DNA from: Candidatus Kapaibacterium sp.
Lineage (GTDB): Bacteria > Bacteroidota > Ignavibacteria > Kapaibacteriales > NICIL-2
Direction: 5' to 3'
Length of the DNA stretch: 64,000 bases
Assembly (NCBI GenBank): GCA_026003475.1
Contig: BPHJ01000001.1
Coordinates: 867,189-931,188 of the forward strand
The notes under the pieces: generated by a model
The model's input: only the letters and a program-made list of their open reading frames with translations
What the model was told of the DNA's origin: nothing
The model's database searches: none
Shown here: piece after piece, positions 34,631-44,000 of the stretch
How the letters are laid out: every line of letters begins with the position of its first letter
Numbering within the stretch: position 1 is the stretch's first letter
Position numbers and translations under genes: made by a program

Positions 34631-35423
34631 TCCAAACGATGATGCTTCCAACAATGATCATTCCTGCAGCAACCCACTGAGCTTGTGATAATCCCCAATA
34701 GAGCGGGTTGAGACGGATGAATTCGACAAGAAATCGCTCCGCTCCAGCCATCACCAAATACACACCGAACAACCACCCCGCTTGCCGATCGGCGCGGCGT
34801 TGCCAACGGTAGAGCATACCGAAAATGAGCAGCGAAGCGAGGGTTTCGTACACGGGCGTAGGATGAACTTTAATGTCGTACGGCACAGGCTCTCCGGGAT
34901 ACATTGCAAGGTACATTTCGCGAAGTTCGGTGTTCATGTGTGCAAGTGTTGGAACTGTGCCGTTTGGGTAGCTCATTGCCCAGGGAAGTTTACTTGGTAT
35001 GCCATAATCGCCGTCTCCAGCAAGTTGACAACCGATCCTCCCAATGCCATACGCGAGAATCAACGCTGGAGCGAGTGCATCTCCGAGTGCAAAGAAGCGA
35101 ACGCCATGTCGCCGAGCATACAGGGCAATTGCGATGCTTGCAACGATCAATCCGCCGTGGAAGGTGAGCCCTTCCCCGCTGAATACCGCACCAATCGGAT
35201 CGCGAAGGAATACTTCGGGATACTCCAGCAGATGAAACAGTTTTGCGCCAGCAATACCTCCGACCAGCGCTAACAAGGTGACCGTAGAGACAAAGCGCTC
35301 GCTCCAACTACGGCGCCGCGCCTCTTTGGTAAAGAGCCAATTCGCAGTCAAGAACGCAATCGCCATCATCAGCCCGAAGCTGTAAACGGGGATTGGTCCG
35401 ATCGTAAACAGCAATGGTTTCAT
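34599..35423 (-). CDS. lgt: Prolipoprotein diacylglyceryl transferase
   Basis: A 274-residue polytopic inner-membrane enzyme that transfers diacylglycerol from phosphatidylglycerol to the lipobox cysteine. The start MKPLLFTIGPIPVYSFGLMMAIAF and the HGGLI motif are typical. The signature is GRIGCQLAGDGDYG in place of the proteobacterial GRxxNFxNxExxG, a variant I associate with Bacteroidota-type Lgt. About seven hydrophobic segments are present. ATG 35423 is chosen over 35456 on family grounds, and a TAGTTTTG box lies 31 bases upstream. Confidence 0.94.
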   Translation of the reverse strand: MKPLLFTIGPIPVYSFGLMMAIAFLTANWLFTKEARRRSWSERFVSTVTLLALVGGIAGAKLFHLLEYPEVFLRDPIGAVFSGEGLTFHGGLIVASIAIALYARRHGVRFFALGDALAPALILAYGIGRIGCQLAGDGDYGIPSKLPWAMSYPNGTVPTLAHMNTELREMYLAMYPGEPVPYDIKVHPTPVYETLASLLIFGMLYRWQRRADRQAGWLFGVYLVMAGAERFLVEFIRLNPLYWGLSQAQWVAAGMIIVGSIIVWIKSEAPVPAR

Positions 35424-35453
35424 TGGACGCTTTGCTCGCGAGAGTGTACAAAG

Positions 35454-35461
35454 CAAAACTA
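35454..35461 (-). promoter_or_regulatory. Putative -7 promoter box ahead of lgt
   Basis: TAGTTTTG on the minus strand fits TAnnTTTG and lies 30 bases upstream of the lgt ATG. Confidence 0.4.
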
Positions 35462-35560
35462 CGTCCGACCGACAGTTACCAAGGACTCACCGCGTGTACA
35501 ACTTCGAGGATGGAAGGCATACAAGGAATAGAGTAGTCGGCTGTTCTCAAGTAGGGCAGC

Positions 35561-36439
35561 TTATTCGCTGGTCAGCGCTTGAATGAGAGCATGTGCAGAG
35601 GCAAGTTCCGGTTCGATGCTACTCTCGATTTCGTCCAAGGAAAGTGCTCGTTTCGAAATCCGAATAAGCTGTTGCCAATGGATGGTATCGGTGATTTCAC
35701 CATCGAAGTGCTCACCACTGGAGTAGCCATGCTTTTCTGCGAGCAAATCAGCAACGCGGACAACAGCTAACAGCGGAGTCAATTCTGCATCGTTCAGTTC
35801 CACTTCATGGTGCAGTTTGATTGCAATTTGGGCTTGTGGTGGTAACTTCCAGTAATTGGCAATGACTTCCCCTGCTTCGGCATGCGTTGCTTCGAAAATT
35901 TGGCGTTCAGCATCCAATTCGTCAGTCCCTCCTTTGATTGCGTCGCAAAGCTTTCGAAAACGGTCGGGGTCAATCTGCAACATCGCCAACTTGCCCATGT
36001 CGTGGACAAGACCTGTCAAGAACTCCAGCTCTTGGAAATCCTGGCCCAGTAGCTTCGCTAATGCACGAGATAGTGTTGCGGTAACTGCCGAGTGAGTCCA
36101 GAACTGGCGCAAATACTCGCCTGCCAGTGTTTGAAGGTACACAAACTTGGAATAGATGCTCACTCCGAGTACGATGTTTGTAACGCGATTGAGCCCGATG
36201 GTCATTATCGCTTGCGAAATTGAGCTTACCGGCATGCGCAAACCGAAGACGGGTGAATTTGCCACGCGTACCACTTTTGTCGCAATTGCCACATCCTGTT
36301 CAACGTACTTAGCAATCGTTCGTACATCCGAGGCATCATCCTCCAGCATCGAAAGGAGTTTAGCAGCTACCGTCGGAAGTGAGGCAAATTCCTGCGTCTG
36401 AACCAGAGTTTCGAGCAGCTTCATCGGTTGAAAAAGCAT
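35561..36439 (-). CDS. HDOD-domain signalling protein
   Basis: A 292-residue cytoplasmic protein built mostly of one HDOD domain (about residues 15-215). It begins MLFQPMKLLETLVQTQEFASLPTVAAKLLSML and includes DVAIATKVVRVANSPVFGL, ISQAIMTIGLNRVTNIVLG, GLVHDMGKLAML and THAEAGEVIANYW. The HD pair in VHDMGK is kept, which many HDOD proteins lose, so weak hydrolase activity is possible. HDOD proteins serve as regulators in motility, stress and second-messenger pathways. ATG 36424 is an alternative start. It is divergent from the first T9SS cargo gene. Confidence 0.85.
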   Translation of the reverse strand: MLFQPMKLLETLVQTQEFASLPTVAAKLLSMLEDDASDVRTIAKYVEQDVAIATKVVRVANSPVFGLRMPVSSISQAIMTIGLNRVTNIVLGVSIYSKFVYLQTLAGEYLRQFWTHSAVTATLSRALAKLLGQDFQELEFLTGLVHDMGKLAMLQIDPDRFRKLCDAIKGGTDELDAERQIFEATHAEAGEVIANYWKLPPQAQIAIKLHHEVELNDAELTPLLAVVRVADLLAEKHGYSSGEHFDGEITDTIHWQQLIRISKRALSLDEIESSIEPELASAHALIQALTSE

Positions 36440-36511
36440 TTGGTTTATAATTTTTTTTGCCTTATTTTAGTTCACCGACAATATCGGCATTCGATTTGCC
36501 GGACTTGAAAT

Positions 36512-36537
36512 GTTGTCCAACCAAGTTGTCCAACCAA
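36512..36537. repeat. Tandem 13-bp direct repeat with internal palindromes
   Basis: GTTGTCCAACCAA occurs twice back to back (36512-36524 and 36525-36537). Each copy contains the palindrome GTTG-TC-CAAC. The repeat ends 17 bases before the ATG of the first T9SS cargo gene, immediately before its strong AGGAGG ribosome site (36545-36550). It could be a tandem operator or, in the transcript, two alternative hairpins next to the ribosome site. Confidence 0.7.
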
Positions 36538-36544
36538 TTTGATT

Positions 36545-36550
36545 AGGAGG
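36545..36550 (+). promoter_or_regulatory. Strong Shine-Dalgarno site of the first T9SS cargo gene
   Basis: AGGAGG sits four bases before ATG 36555. Most genes in the window lack such a perfect site, so this gene looks built for high expression. Confidence 0.65.
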
Positions 36551-36554
36551 AACC

Positions 36555-39500
36555 ATGCCACGTCCTACCTTGCTTTCGGTAGCAGCCTGTGTTGCAGCAC
36601 TGGTGACCCTCTCGGCAGTAACTGCGCTTGCCCAACTAGGACAGCGGGATATCCTTGAAGGGCGCGAGTACTACTTCGGCATTCCTCATTGCGATATTGA
36701 AAATGGCGAAGCTGCACGTGGAACGCCTGTTCAACTTTGGCTTTCGTCCCGTGTTCCCACGAAAGTTCGCATCACCATCCCCCGGACCGGAGATTTTCTT
36801 GGGCAATACAACCTGTCTCCCCGAAGAACCCTGATTGTCTCCGTACCGGAAGCGTTGATGAACCGTGAGTCTGGTATTCGCGATAACGGTATTCACATCA
36901 TCGCTGAGCAACCCATTACAGCGACCGTCTATGTGAGCTACCGTTGGTCGGGTGAAGCGTTCAAGATCATCCCACTCGAGCAGCTCGGACGAATGTACTA
37001 CACGCTCAATCTCTACCAAGACCGTACCGAGCGCGAACGACCGGGACAAATTCTGATTACAGCAACCAAGGACAATACAAAGGTCACAGTGACACCCAAG
37101 GTTGATCTTGATGATGGTACTCGCGCCGGCCAAAGCCGAGTATACACACTCCAACAAGGTCAAACTCTCCTGCTGAAGGCAAAAATCAAACCAGGCTATG
37201 ACCAGGACTTCGAAACAACTGATTTGACTGGATCAAAAATTGTCGCATCGGCACCGGTATCTGTTATCTCAGGGCACACCAAGGGTGCATTCCCCCGCTA
37301 CCAACCGACCATGCTCGGCAGGGCAGCAAACTTTATGCGCAATATGCTGATCGAAAGCATGTGGCCAGTCGAATTTCTGGGGAAAGAATATTTTTCGGCA
37401 CCAATCATGTACGCAGATCGCCCGCGATCAACATTTGATCTCGAATCCGAAGGTGACCTTATTCGGATCGTAGCAACCGAAGATAATACCATTGTTCAGT
37501 ACCGCCGCAAAAGTGATAACACGTGGCAAGTTGTTCCTCGCCCGCTCCGTACTGGCGAGCGCTACGACTTCACGGTAATGGAAGAGCCTTGCTTGTACAA
37601 GAGCAACAAACCCATTCTCATCGGGCATTACGGCAAGGCATGGAGACTCAATGCCGTCAATCTGGTTGACAACAGTCAGAAAGGGAACGAAATCCAAAAT
37701 CCAAGCCGCAATGGACAAGGGATGATGCTCGTGCTAACCCCTCGGGAGCAGTGGGCAACCTATACAACCTTCTATTCCCCGCAAGGGATTGACAACTTCG
37801 TTATGATTACCTTCCTGACGCAATACGTTGACAGCATCAAGTTCGATGGGATGTCGCTCCGTGGGTATTTCGGAAGCAGAATACAGCCAGTCGCAGGAAG
37901 CGAATTCAGCTATGCGGTCGGCGAGGTTGGTGCTGGTGACCACACGATCGAATCACTTTCTCCTAACGCGAAGTTCACCGCCTACGTTTACGGAAACTGG
38001 GACCGCTCAAAAGATGGTTTTGCCTATGGTTATCCGACAGGCATCAACTTCGCACTTGCTTGCCAGGACAGCGTTGCTCTCGAAGCAAGTCAGCACTGCG
38101 GGATCGTCGAAGGAGTTGCACGAGCACTTCCTTCAAACGTGGACTGTGCACGCATGCTTTCCGTAGAGCTCAATGCCGAGGTCAGTTACAACTACGAGTT
38201 AGAACTCCATCCGGAACTCGATGCATCCGTTCGGGAAATGAATTTTACTCTTCGACCGATCGATCCGACCAAGCCCGCGCATGCAGTCGTGATCGCGACG
38301 ACGCGTTCAGGGAAATTTACCTCGCGTGAATTTGACTATCTCCCAGAAGCGGTGAGTATTACACCCGCGCAGATTGACTTTGGTTCGTTGACGGTCGGGA
38401 GCTCCACCGAACGCACAATCGATCTTGTCAACACGGGCACCGAACCACTAACTATCGCCGATGTTCGGCTCAAGGGCAGCAAAGCAGAATTCCAAATCGT
38501 CTCCACGTCGAAGCCACTACCGGCAACGCTCCAGCCCAACGAAGGTCTCCAAGTCACCGTTCGAGCAACAGCATTGCAAGAGAACCGGCAAGCTGTCCAG
38601 GATGTCGTTGAGGTCGTGCTGACCTGCTCACCGCGAGAAATTCCCCTCCGCCTACAAACGGGGAAAGCATGCATCGCGATTACCGATGTCACGTTCCCTG
38701 CCTTTCCCGTTGGCGTCGAAAGCCCGCAACCAATCAAGTGCCGCATTACGAACACCAGCGGCTTTTCGACGACCATTTACCGCATCGAATACGCCGGCCA
38801 GAGCGATCCCTATCCGATACAACGCTACTTCCGCGACGACTTCGCATCGCTCAATCCACCAGTAACGCTTGCTGCAGGCGCATCGGTTGAGTTCAATGTT
38901 TGGTTCACAGCACCCGATGTCGGCACCACACATACACTCGATGTTCGCGTCATCAGCGATGCTGATGATAATTGTAGCGATAAGCTTAGTGTCTGGTCAG
39001 GTGTTGGAATTGATGCTGGCCCAGTGGTCACCGGGCATGATTTTGGCATTGTCCGTGTGCTCGACCGTTACAATGTCCAGGTCAATGGACGCACCTCGTA
39101 TGACCATACAATCACTGCTGGAGCAATTGGCTCTGCTGGTACATCTCTACTAAATTCGACGATTCAGCTCCAGAGCGTCCAATTGCCGGCCGGAGTCACC
39201 GACCCCGCCGCAGCATTCCAACTCGATCTGCGAGCACTCCCACCACAACTTTTCGCTGGTGAAACAGTTCAAATCCCCGTTCGCTTTACCCCGACTGTAA
39301 CCGGTGATTACGTGGTCAACGTGGTCTTGAGCGGTATGTTCAATGGTGAGCAGCGGACTGCCACAGCCGTATTGCGAGGCACTGCAGTCGTACCGGTGCA
39401 AGATTCGCTCGGTTGGGGCAGTTCAACCCCACAACCGCTCGGGACTGTATTGCGAGGCACTGCTTTCATCTACAATCGCGGTACGATGAACCTGACCGTT

Positions 39501-40880
39501 CGTGATCTACGCATCGCAGATGATAACGCCGGTGCCTTCCAGATTGACCCCAATTGGTACAGCAGTGCCTTTTCGAATGGACCGCTATCTATCCCACCCA
39601 ATGGCGAGCGCAGCATTGATGTCATCTTGACCGTTCGCCAACCTGGCTTGCAGACAGCGCGCATCGAAGTTGATTGTGATCTGATGCCCGATGAAATCAA
39701 GCATCCACTGCTCTATGGTGTCGGCGAGTCCAGCGATGCTTCTGCCGAAGCAACCAGCTATGACTTTGGCAATGTGTACAAGTGCAACAGCCGCCTTTCG
39801 ACGCAGGAGCTTTACGTTCGGAATACCGGTCAAGCTCGGCTGCGCATTGTCAACGTCCAGCCTGCATCGCCTGAGACCTCACAACTTTTCGCAATTGAGA
39901 ATCTGCAGGCTGTCGTCGGCACAACGATCGATCCCGGCATGACTTCGACTCCATTAACTGTTCGCTTCAACCCACCGTATGATCCTGCACGCGAGCGGCA
40001 AGCGATTCGCTACGAATCGAATGCTACCGAAACGTATGCCTTCGATTGGTCATTGGTGGACGAAAACAACCGACCGCTCACAGTGCGATCATTGGTTGCA
40101 GGGACAGGTATTGACCTTGTCGTGCTTGTGACAACGCGTCCGCTCGATAAACCAGCCTACACCGTTAATGCACACCAATACGACACCCCGCTGGAGTATG
40201 AATTCAATTTGCTCGATCGCCCCAACCGCATTGACGATGGGCGGGTAACCAACTACCACGCGTACGTGTACTACGACCCGACTGTCTTTACCCCGGAAGC
40301 AGGTACTGACAACATCATCACTGCCGGCACGCTCTCGGATGGATGGACGGTTCGCAAGGCTGTCATCAATAAACCTGGTGAATTCGAGGTCGAGCTCGAA
40401 GAACCAACACATACCCGTCCCCTCCAAGGCATCGGCACGCTCTTCAAATTCAAAATGCGTGCGTACTTTAGTCCCAAGCTGGAAAGCGAGCTTGGCTGCG
40501 ACTTCGATCCGACGGGTAGTTCATGCTGGGTGCTTGTTGATACGGAACCTGGCAAAGTCCAGCTTCCGCGGGTCTGCGCGTGGGACATGCGTCACGTTAT
40601 CGTGAGCTTAGGGACCTTCCAGCTCCAGGACCCAGAACCCAATCCATCGGACGGTTCACACGTGGTAATTCGCTTTGGCGTCGGGTACGAAGCACCGACC
40701 CGCTTGCAACTCGTCAATTCGCTTGGTGATGTTGTCCGCACACCGGTTGATCAGGTCCTTGCACCGGGCGAATACGAAGTCAATCTCGATGTGAGTGACT
40801 TACCCAACGGTGCCTACTTTGTCCGCTTCACCAGCGGCCACTGGATTGCACCGACGAAAGCTCTTCTGCTGGCACGGTAA
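36555..40880 (+). CDS. Giant T9SS cargo protein with IgGFc-binding-like N-terminal domain
   Basis: A 1441-residue exported protein. A signal peptide (to about residue 26, ending TALAQ) is followed by an IgGFc-binding-protein N-terminal-like domain (about 30-510; GREYYFGIPHCDIENGEAA, VRITIPRTGDFLGQYN, AEQPITATVYVSYRWSGEAF). Then come ASPM/SPD-2/Hydin-like choice-of-anchor repeats (about 598-1160; IDFGSLTVGSSTERTIDLVN), a cohesin-like stretch (about 1180-1340) and a T9SS type A sorting domain (last 85 residues; PNPSDG, NLDVSDLPNGAYFVRF). It is likely displayed at the surface or secreted, and adhesive or structural. A strong ribosome site, a tandem repeat upstream and a terminator downstream frame it as a single transcript. 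Confidence 0.82.
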   Translation: MPRPTLLSVAACVAALVTLSAVTALAQLGQRDILEGREYYFGIPHCDIENGEAARGTPVQLWLSSRVPTKVRITIPRTGDFLGQYNLSPRRTLIVSVPEALMNRESGIRDNGIHIIAEQPITATVYVSYRWSGEAFKIIPLEQLGRMYYTLNLYQDRTERERPGQILITATKDNTKVTVTPKVDLDDGTRAGQSRVYTLQQGQTLLLKAKIKPGYDQDFETTDLTGSKIVASAPVSVISGHTKGAFPRYQPTMLGRAANFMRNMLIESMWPVEFLGKEYFSAPIMYADRPRSTFDLESEGDLIRIVATEDNTIVQYRRKSDNTWQVVPRPLRTGERYDFTVMEEPCLYKSNKPILIGHYGKAWRLNAVNLVDNSQKGNEIQNPSRNGQGMMLVLTPREQWATYTTFYSPQGIDNFVMITFLTQYVDSIKFDGMSLRGYFGSRIQPVAGSEFSYAVGEVGAGDHTIESLSPNAKFTAYVYGNWDRSKDGFAYGYPTGINFALACQDSVALEASQHCGIVEGVARALPSNVDCARMLSVELNAEVSYNYELELHPELDASVREMNFTLRPIDPTKPAHAVVIATTRSGKFTSREFDYLPEAVSITPAQIDFGSLTVGSSTERTIDLVNTGTEPLTIADVRLKGSKAEFQIVSTSKPLPATLQPNEGLQVTVRATALQENRQAVQDVVEVVLTCSPREIPLRLQTGKACIAITDVTFPAFPVGVESPQPIKCRITNTSGFSTTIYRIEYAGQSDPYPIQRYFRDDFASLNPPVTLAAGASVEFNVWFTAPDVGTTHTLDVRVISDADDNCSDKLSVWSGVGIDAGPVVTGHDFGIVRVLDRYNVQVNGRTSYDHTITAGAIGSAGTSLLNSTIQLQSVQLPAGVTDPAAAFQLDLRALPPQLFAGETVQIPVRFTPTVTGDYVVNVVLSGMFNGEQRTATAVLRGTAVVPVQDSLGWGSSTPQPLGTVLRGTAFIYNRGTMNLTVRDLRIADDNAGAFQIDPNWYSSAFSNGPLSIPPNGERSIDVILTVRQPGLQTARIEVDCDLMPDEIKHPLLYGVGESSDASAEATSYDFGNVYKCNSRLSTQELYVRNTGQARLRIVNVQPASPETSQLFAIENLQAVVGTTIDPGMTSTPLTVRFNPPYDPARERQAIRYESNATETYAFDWSLVDENNRPLTVRSLVAGTGIDLVVLVTTRPLDKPAYTVNAHQYDTPLEYEFNLLDRPNRIDDGRVTNYHAYVYYDPTVFTPEAGTDNIITAGTLSDGWTVRKAVINKPGEFEVELEEPTHTRPLQGIGTLFKFKMRAYFSPKLESELGCDFDPTGSSCWVLVDTEPGKVQLPRVCAWDMRHVIVSLGTFQLQDPEPNPSDGSHVVIRFGVGYEAPTRLQLVNSLGDVVRTPVDQVLAPGEYEVNLDVSDLPNGAYFVRFTSGHWIAPTKALLLAR

Positions 40881-40904
40881 CCACTCAATCGCGGATGCAC
40901 TCAC

Positions 40905-40937
40905 GCAAACGCCTCGCTCGTTGAGCGGGGCGTTTGC
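40905..40937 (+). terminator. Terminator after the first T9SS cargo gene
   Basis: GCAAACGCC-tc-GCTC-gtt-GAGC-gg-GGCGTTTGC forms a hairpin with a perfect 9-bp outer stem, an internal 2x2 mismatch and a 4-bp inner stem, starting 25 bases after the stop. The T tract is weak (TATTTCG), so termination efficiency is uncertain. Confidence 0.7.
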
Positions 40938-41026
40938 TATTTCGTAACGCAAACCATCACACGCGGTTGAGTAAATTGCATTCAGTTCATAGTAGTAGTG
41001 TTTCACTCACCGATTCGGAGCGTACC

Positions 41027-44000
41027 ATGAATGTTCGATTCACTGTGCAATGGACCATCGTTCTGCTTGCCAGCACGATTGCAGCTACTGCCCAGACAAA
41101 TCCTACCCCATTCGACCTGAGCACTGGGGATTATTCCCTGACTTCATGGGATGCAACCAATGGAGCTGGCACCTATCCGCCCAACATGGTCTTCCACATC
41201 TTCAACCGTGCCGATAACAACTTGCAACCCGACACAGCACAAGTTATTGGTAACTACACTGGCTCCTATAGCGCAACCAGCGGAACCCGGATCAATGGTC
41301 TCGGTACCGACGGGTTCGCCTTTCTCAATACCTCCAGCCCAGGTAATCTCGGCGCTGCAGTCTTGGCACTGAACACAACCGGTCGAGTCAACATCCGCAT
41401 TTCGTGGAAAGCTGGGACGTTATCGTCCACGTTCACAGGTTTCCGTTACTATTCGATTCTGCTCCAGTATCGAGTAGGCACCACCGGCGCTTGGCAGACA
41501 GCAATCATCGGAACAGATACCGTTCAGTACAATGCCAACATTCAGGGAACAAGCGTTGTTGCTGAAACAGTGACGATGCCGACCTTCACACTTCCCTCTG
41601 CCTGTGAGAATCAATCGGTCGTTCAAATCCGCTGGCGGTACTATCAACGATACCCACAAACTTCCGGTAACCGCCCACAGCTCAAAGTTGACGACATTCT
41701 CGTGCAAAGCGATGCCAATACTGGTGTACCAACGAAGCTGGCTATTTCAACGATCACACCTGCATCACCTTCCCGCACTGCACCGTTTAGCGTAACCATT
41801 CAAACCTGGAACGACAACAACCAACCGCGGAATGTCCAGACGACCACCACCGTCGTGCTCGAGTTAGCATCCGGAACAGGAACACTAGGCGGCACATTGA
41901 CAGCTACAATTCCTGCCGGCACGAATACGGTGACCATTTCTGGTGTCACGTATAGTGTTGCAGAATCGGGTGTTCAACTCCGCGTTCGACGAACAAGCGG
42001 AGATAATCTCGCCAGCGGTGTGAGTTCACCATTAACCGTCCTTCCTAACGCAACACAACTAACAGTCGAATCATTTCCTCAGTACACGTTTTCGGGATTA
42101 GCGCTCCCCTCGTTTACCGTCACTGCACGCCGGCCCGATGGAAGCATTGATACGCATTTCCCGTACCAGAGCACGTTGGTTGTCCAGAGCGGACCAGCCG
42201 CTGCGTCAGGAACGACAACCGTCGCCCATACCAACGGTGTGGCAATTTTTAGCAATGTGATTTTCAATACACCGGGAACATACACCATCGCATTTACAGC
42301 GAACAACCTGACAAGTGCGAGCTACGTTCTCACTGTCGTTGCGCACCCAAGCGTTACTGAGTTGATTTTGCCCCAGTACATGATCTCGTCGAATTCCAAT
42401 ACACGGATCCCCGTGTGGGCACTGATCCGACTTGACAACCTTCAAGCGAACACAACCTACCGCTATTTCGTCGGAGCGGACTCAGTCTCCCAAGTAACGA
42501 CAACGATTGGCGCAGGGAACAATCTTCACTTCAACGCCAACACAGAAACCTTCAACTACACATCAACGCGCGACTTCATGGTAAGCGGTGGGTATTCCGA
42601 ATTCCGGACCGGACCAGGCCAGACCAGCAAAACACTCTGGGTCAATCTTGTCGCCACCGCGAATGTGCGCTTTACCGAAGGGAACATGATGTATTGGCTG
42701 GTCACGATCCTCGATTCGAATCGCGCTATTCAAACACGGATGGTAACGACGCAGGGAACGCGTGCCCTCTACTTTGGGCCGCAATCAAACAAGGTCTCTG
42801 GGATGGTGGATTCGCTCAGTGGTATTCCAGCCAAGCGCATCATCTGCCTTTACGACGACATCACGGGCAGCTCGCGCCCAGTTGCAACTGCAATTGTTCA
42901 GGACGAAGGGACAACAGTTTTTAGCGCTGTTCCGTTCTACGCAGCAATTGACAGCTTAGTGGGAGCATTTGCAACCGTGGTCCCGAATTCTATTGCTGCA
43001 ATCCGTCGGATCGAAGTTCGCGACCTTACAAGTGGTGCGCTCCTCAAGGCTTTTACCGATAGCGACGGTATCTGGGGCCAGGCCGATACCCGCACACCGT
43101 CGAGCGGTATCAATGCAACCAGCATCCACACGCCACAGGTCAAGCTACTGACTACTCTGGCGGGCCAGTCCATCTGTTTGCGTACCACGTTGTCGGTAAG
43201 CGTCTTTGTGCGTGGCTCCGATAGTGCTCGAATTGAAATCCTCCGCGACAACGACCCACCTTTCACAATTGCACGTGGTATCCTCCCGGGAACACGCACT
43301 ATCGAGCTGGACATTCCGGACAATCTGGCTAGCTCAAGCAATACCTATCTGCGGATTGTCGACGACGCGCGTCCGGATGTGTTCGACATCACCGGACCGT
43401 TTACCCTCAACAAGCCACCGCGCCTTATTTCCCAGTCTCGGAGTCTCTCGCTCTGCCCTGGCGACAGCGTCACCCTCGTCGTTCTTGCCAGCGGTACCAA
43501 CCTTCGCTACCAATGGGAAAAAGATGGTCAACCGCTGGCTGGCGCAACAACAAATGCACTGCACCTGAGCTATGTCAACGCCCGTAGCTCGGGTATTTAC
43601 CGCTGCCGCATCTTAGGAAGTGGAACCTGCCCGAATGATTCAAGCGACCTTATTACGATCGCGGTTCGACCGGCTCTTACAATTGCGCGACACCCCGGCG
43701 TTGTGTATGCAGGGCTTGGAAAAACAGCGCAGCTCTCGACCGAAACCAGCGTCACCGATCCAATGGCAACCTATCAATGGTACCGTGGTTCAGCCCCGAT
43801 CCTCGATAACAACCGCATCACGGGAAGCCGTACAGCAACGCTAACGATTCGAAATGTTCAGCAATCCGACTACGGAAACGATTACTACTGTGTGGTTACG
43901 ACTCAATGTGGAGCAGTCAGCTCCGATACTGGTTCGCTCCGCTTTACCGGCATTGAGCTAACCTTCGACAATTCGACAATTACTGCTTGCGAAGGAGCTG

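Noticed and set aside
40975-40982. TAAATTGC ahead of the second T9SS cargo gene as a promoter box
   Set aside because: It lacks one T of the TAnnTTTG pattern and the spacing to neighbouring elements gives no support; left unannotated.
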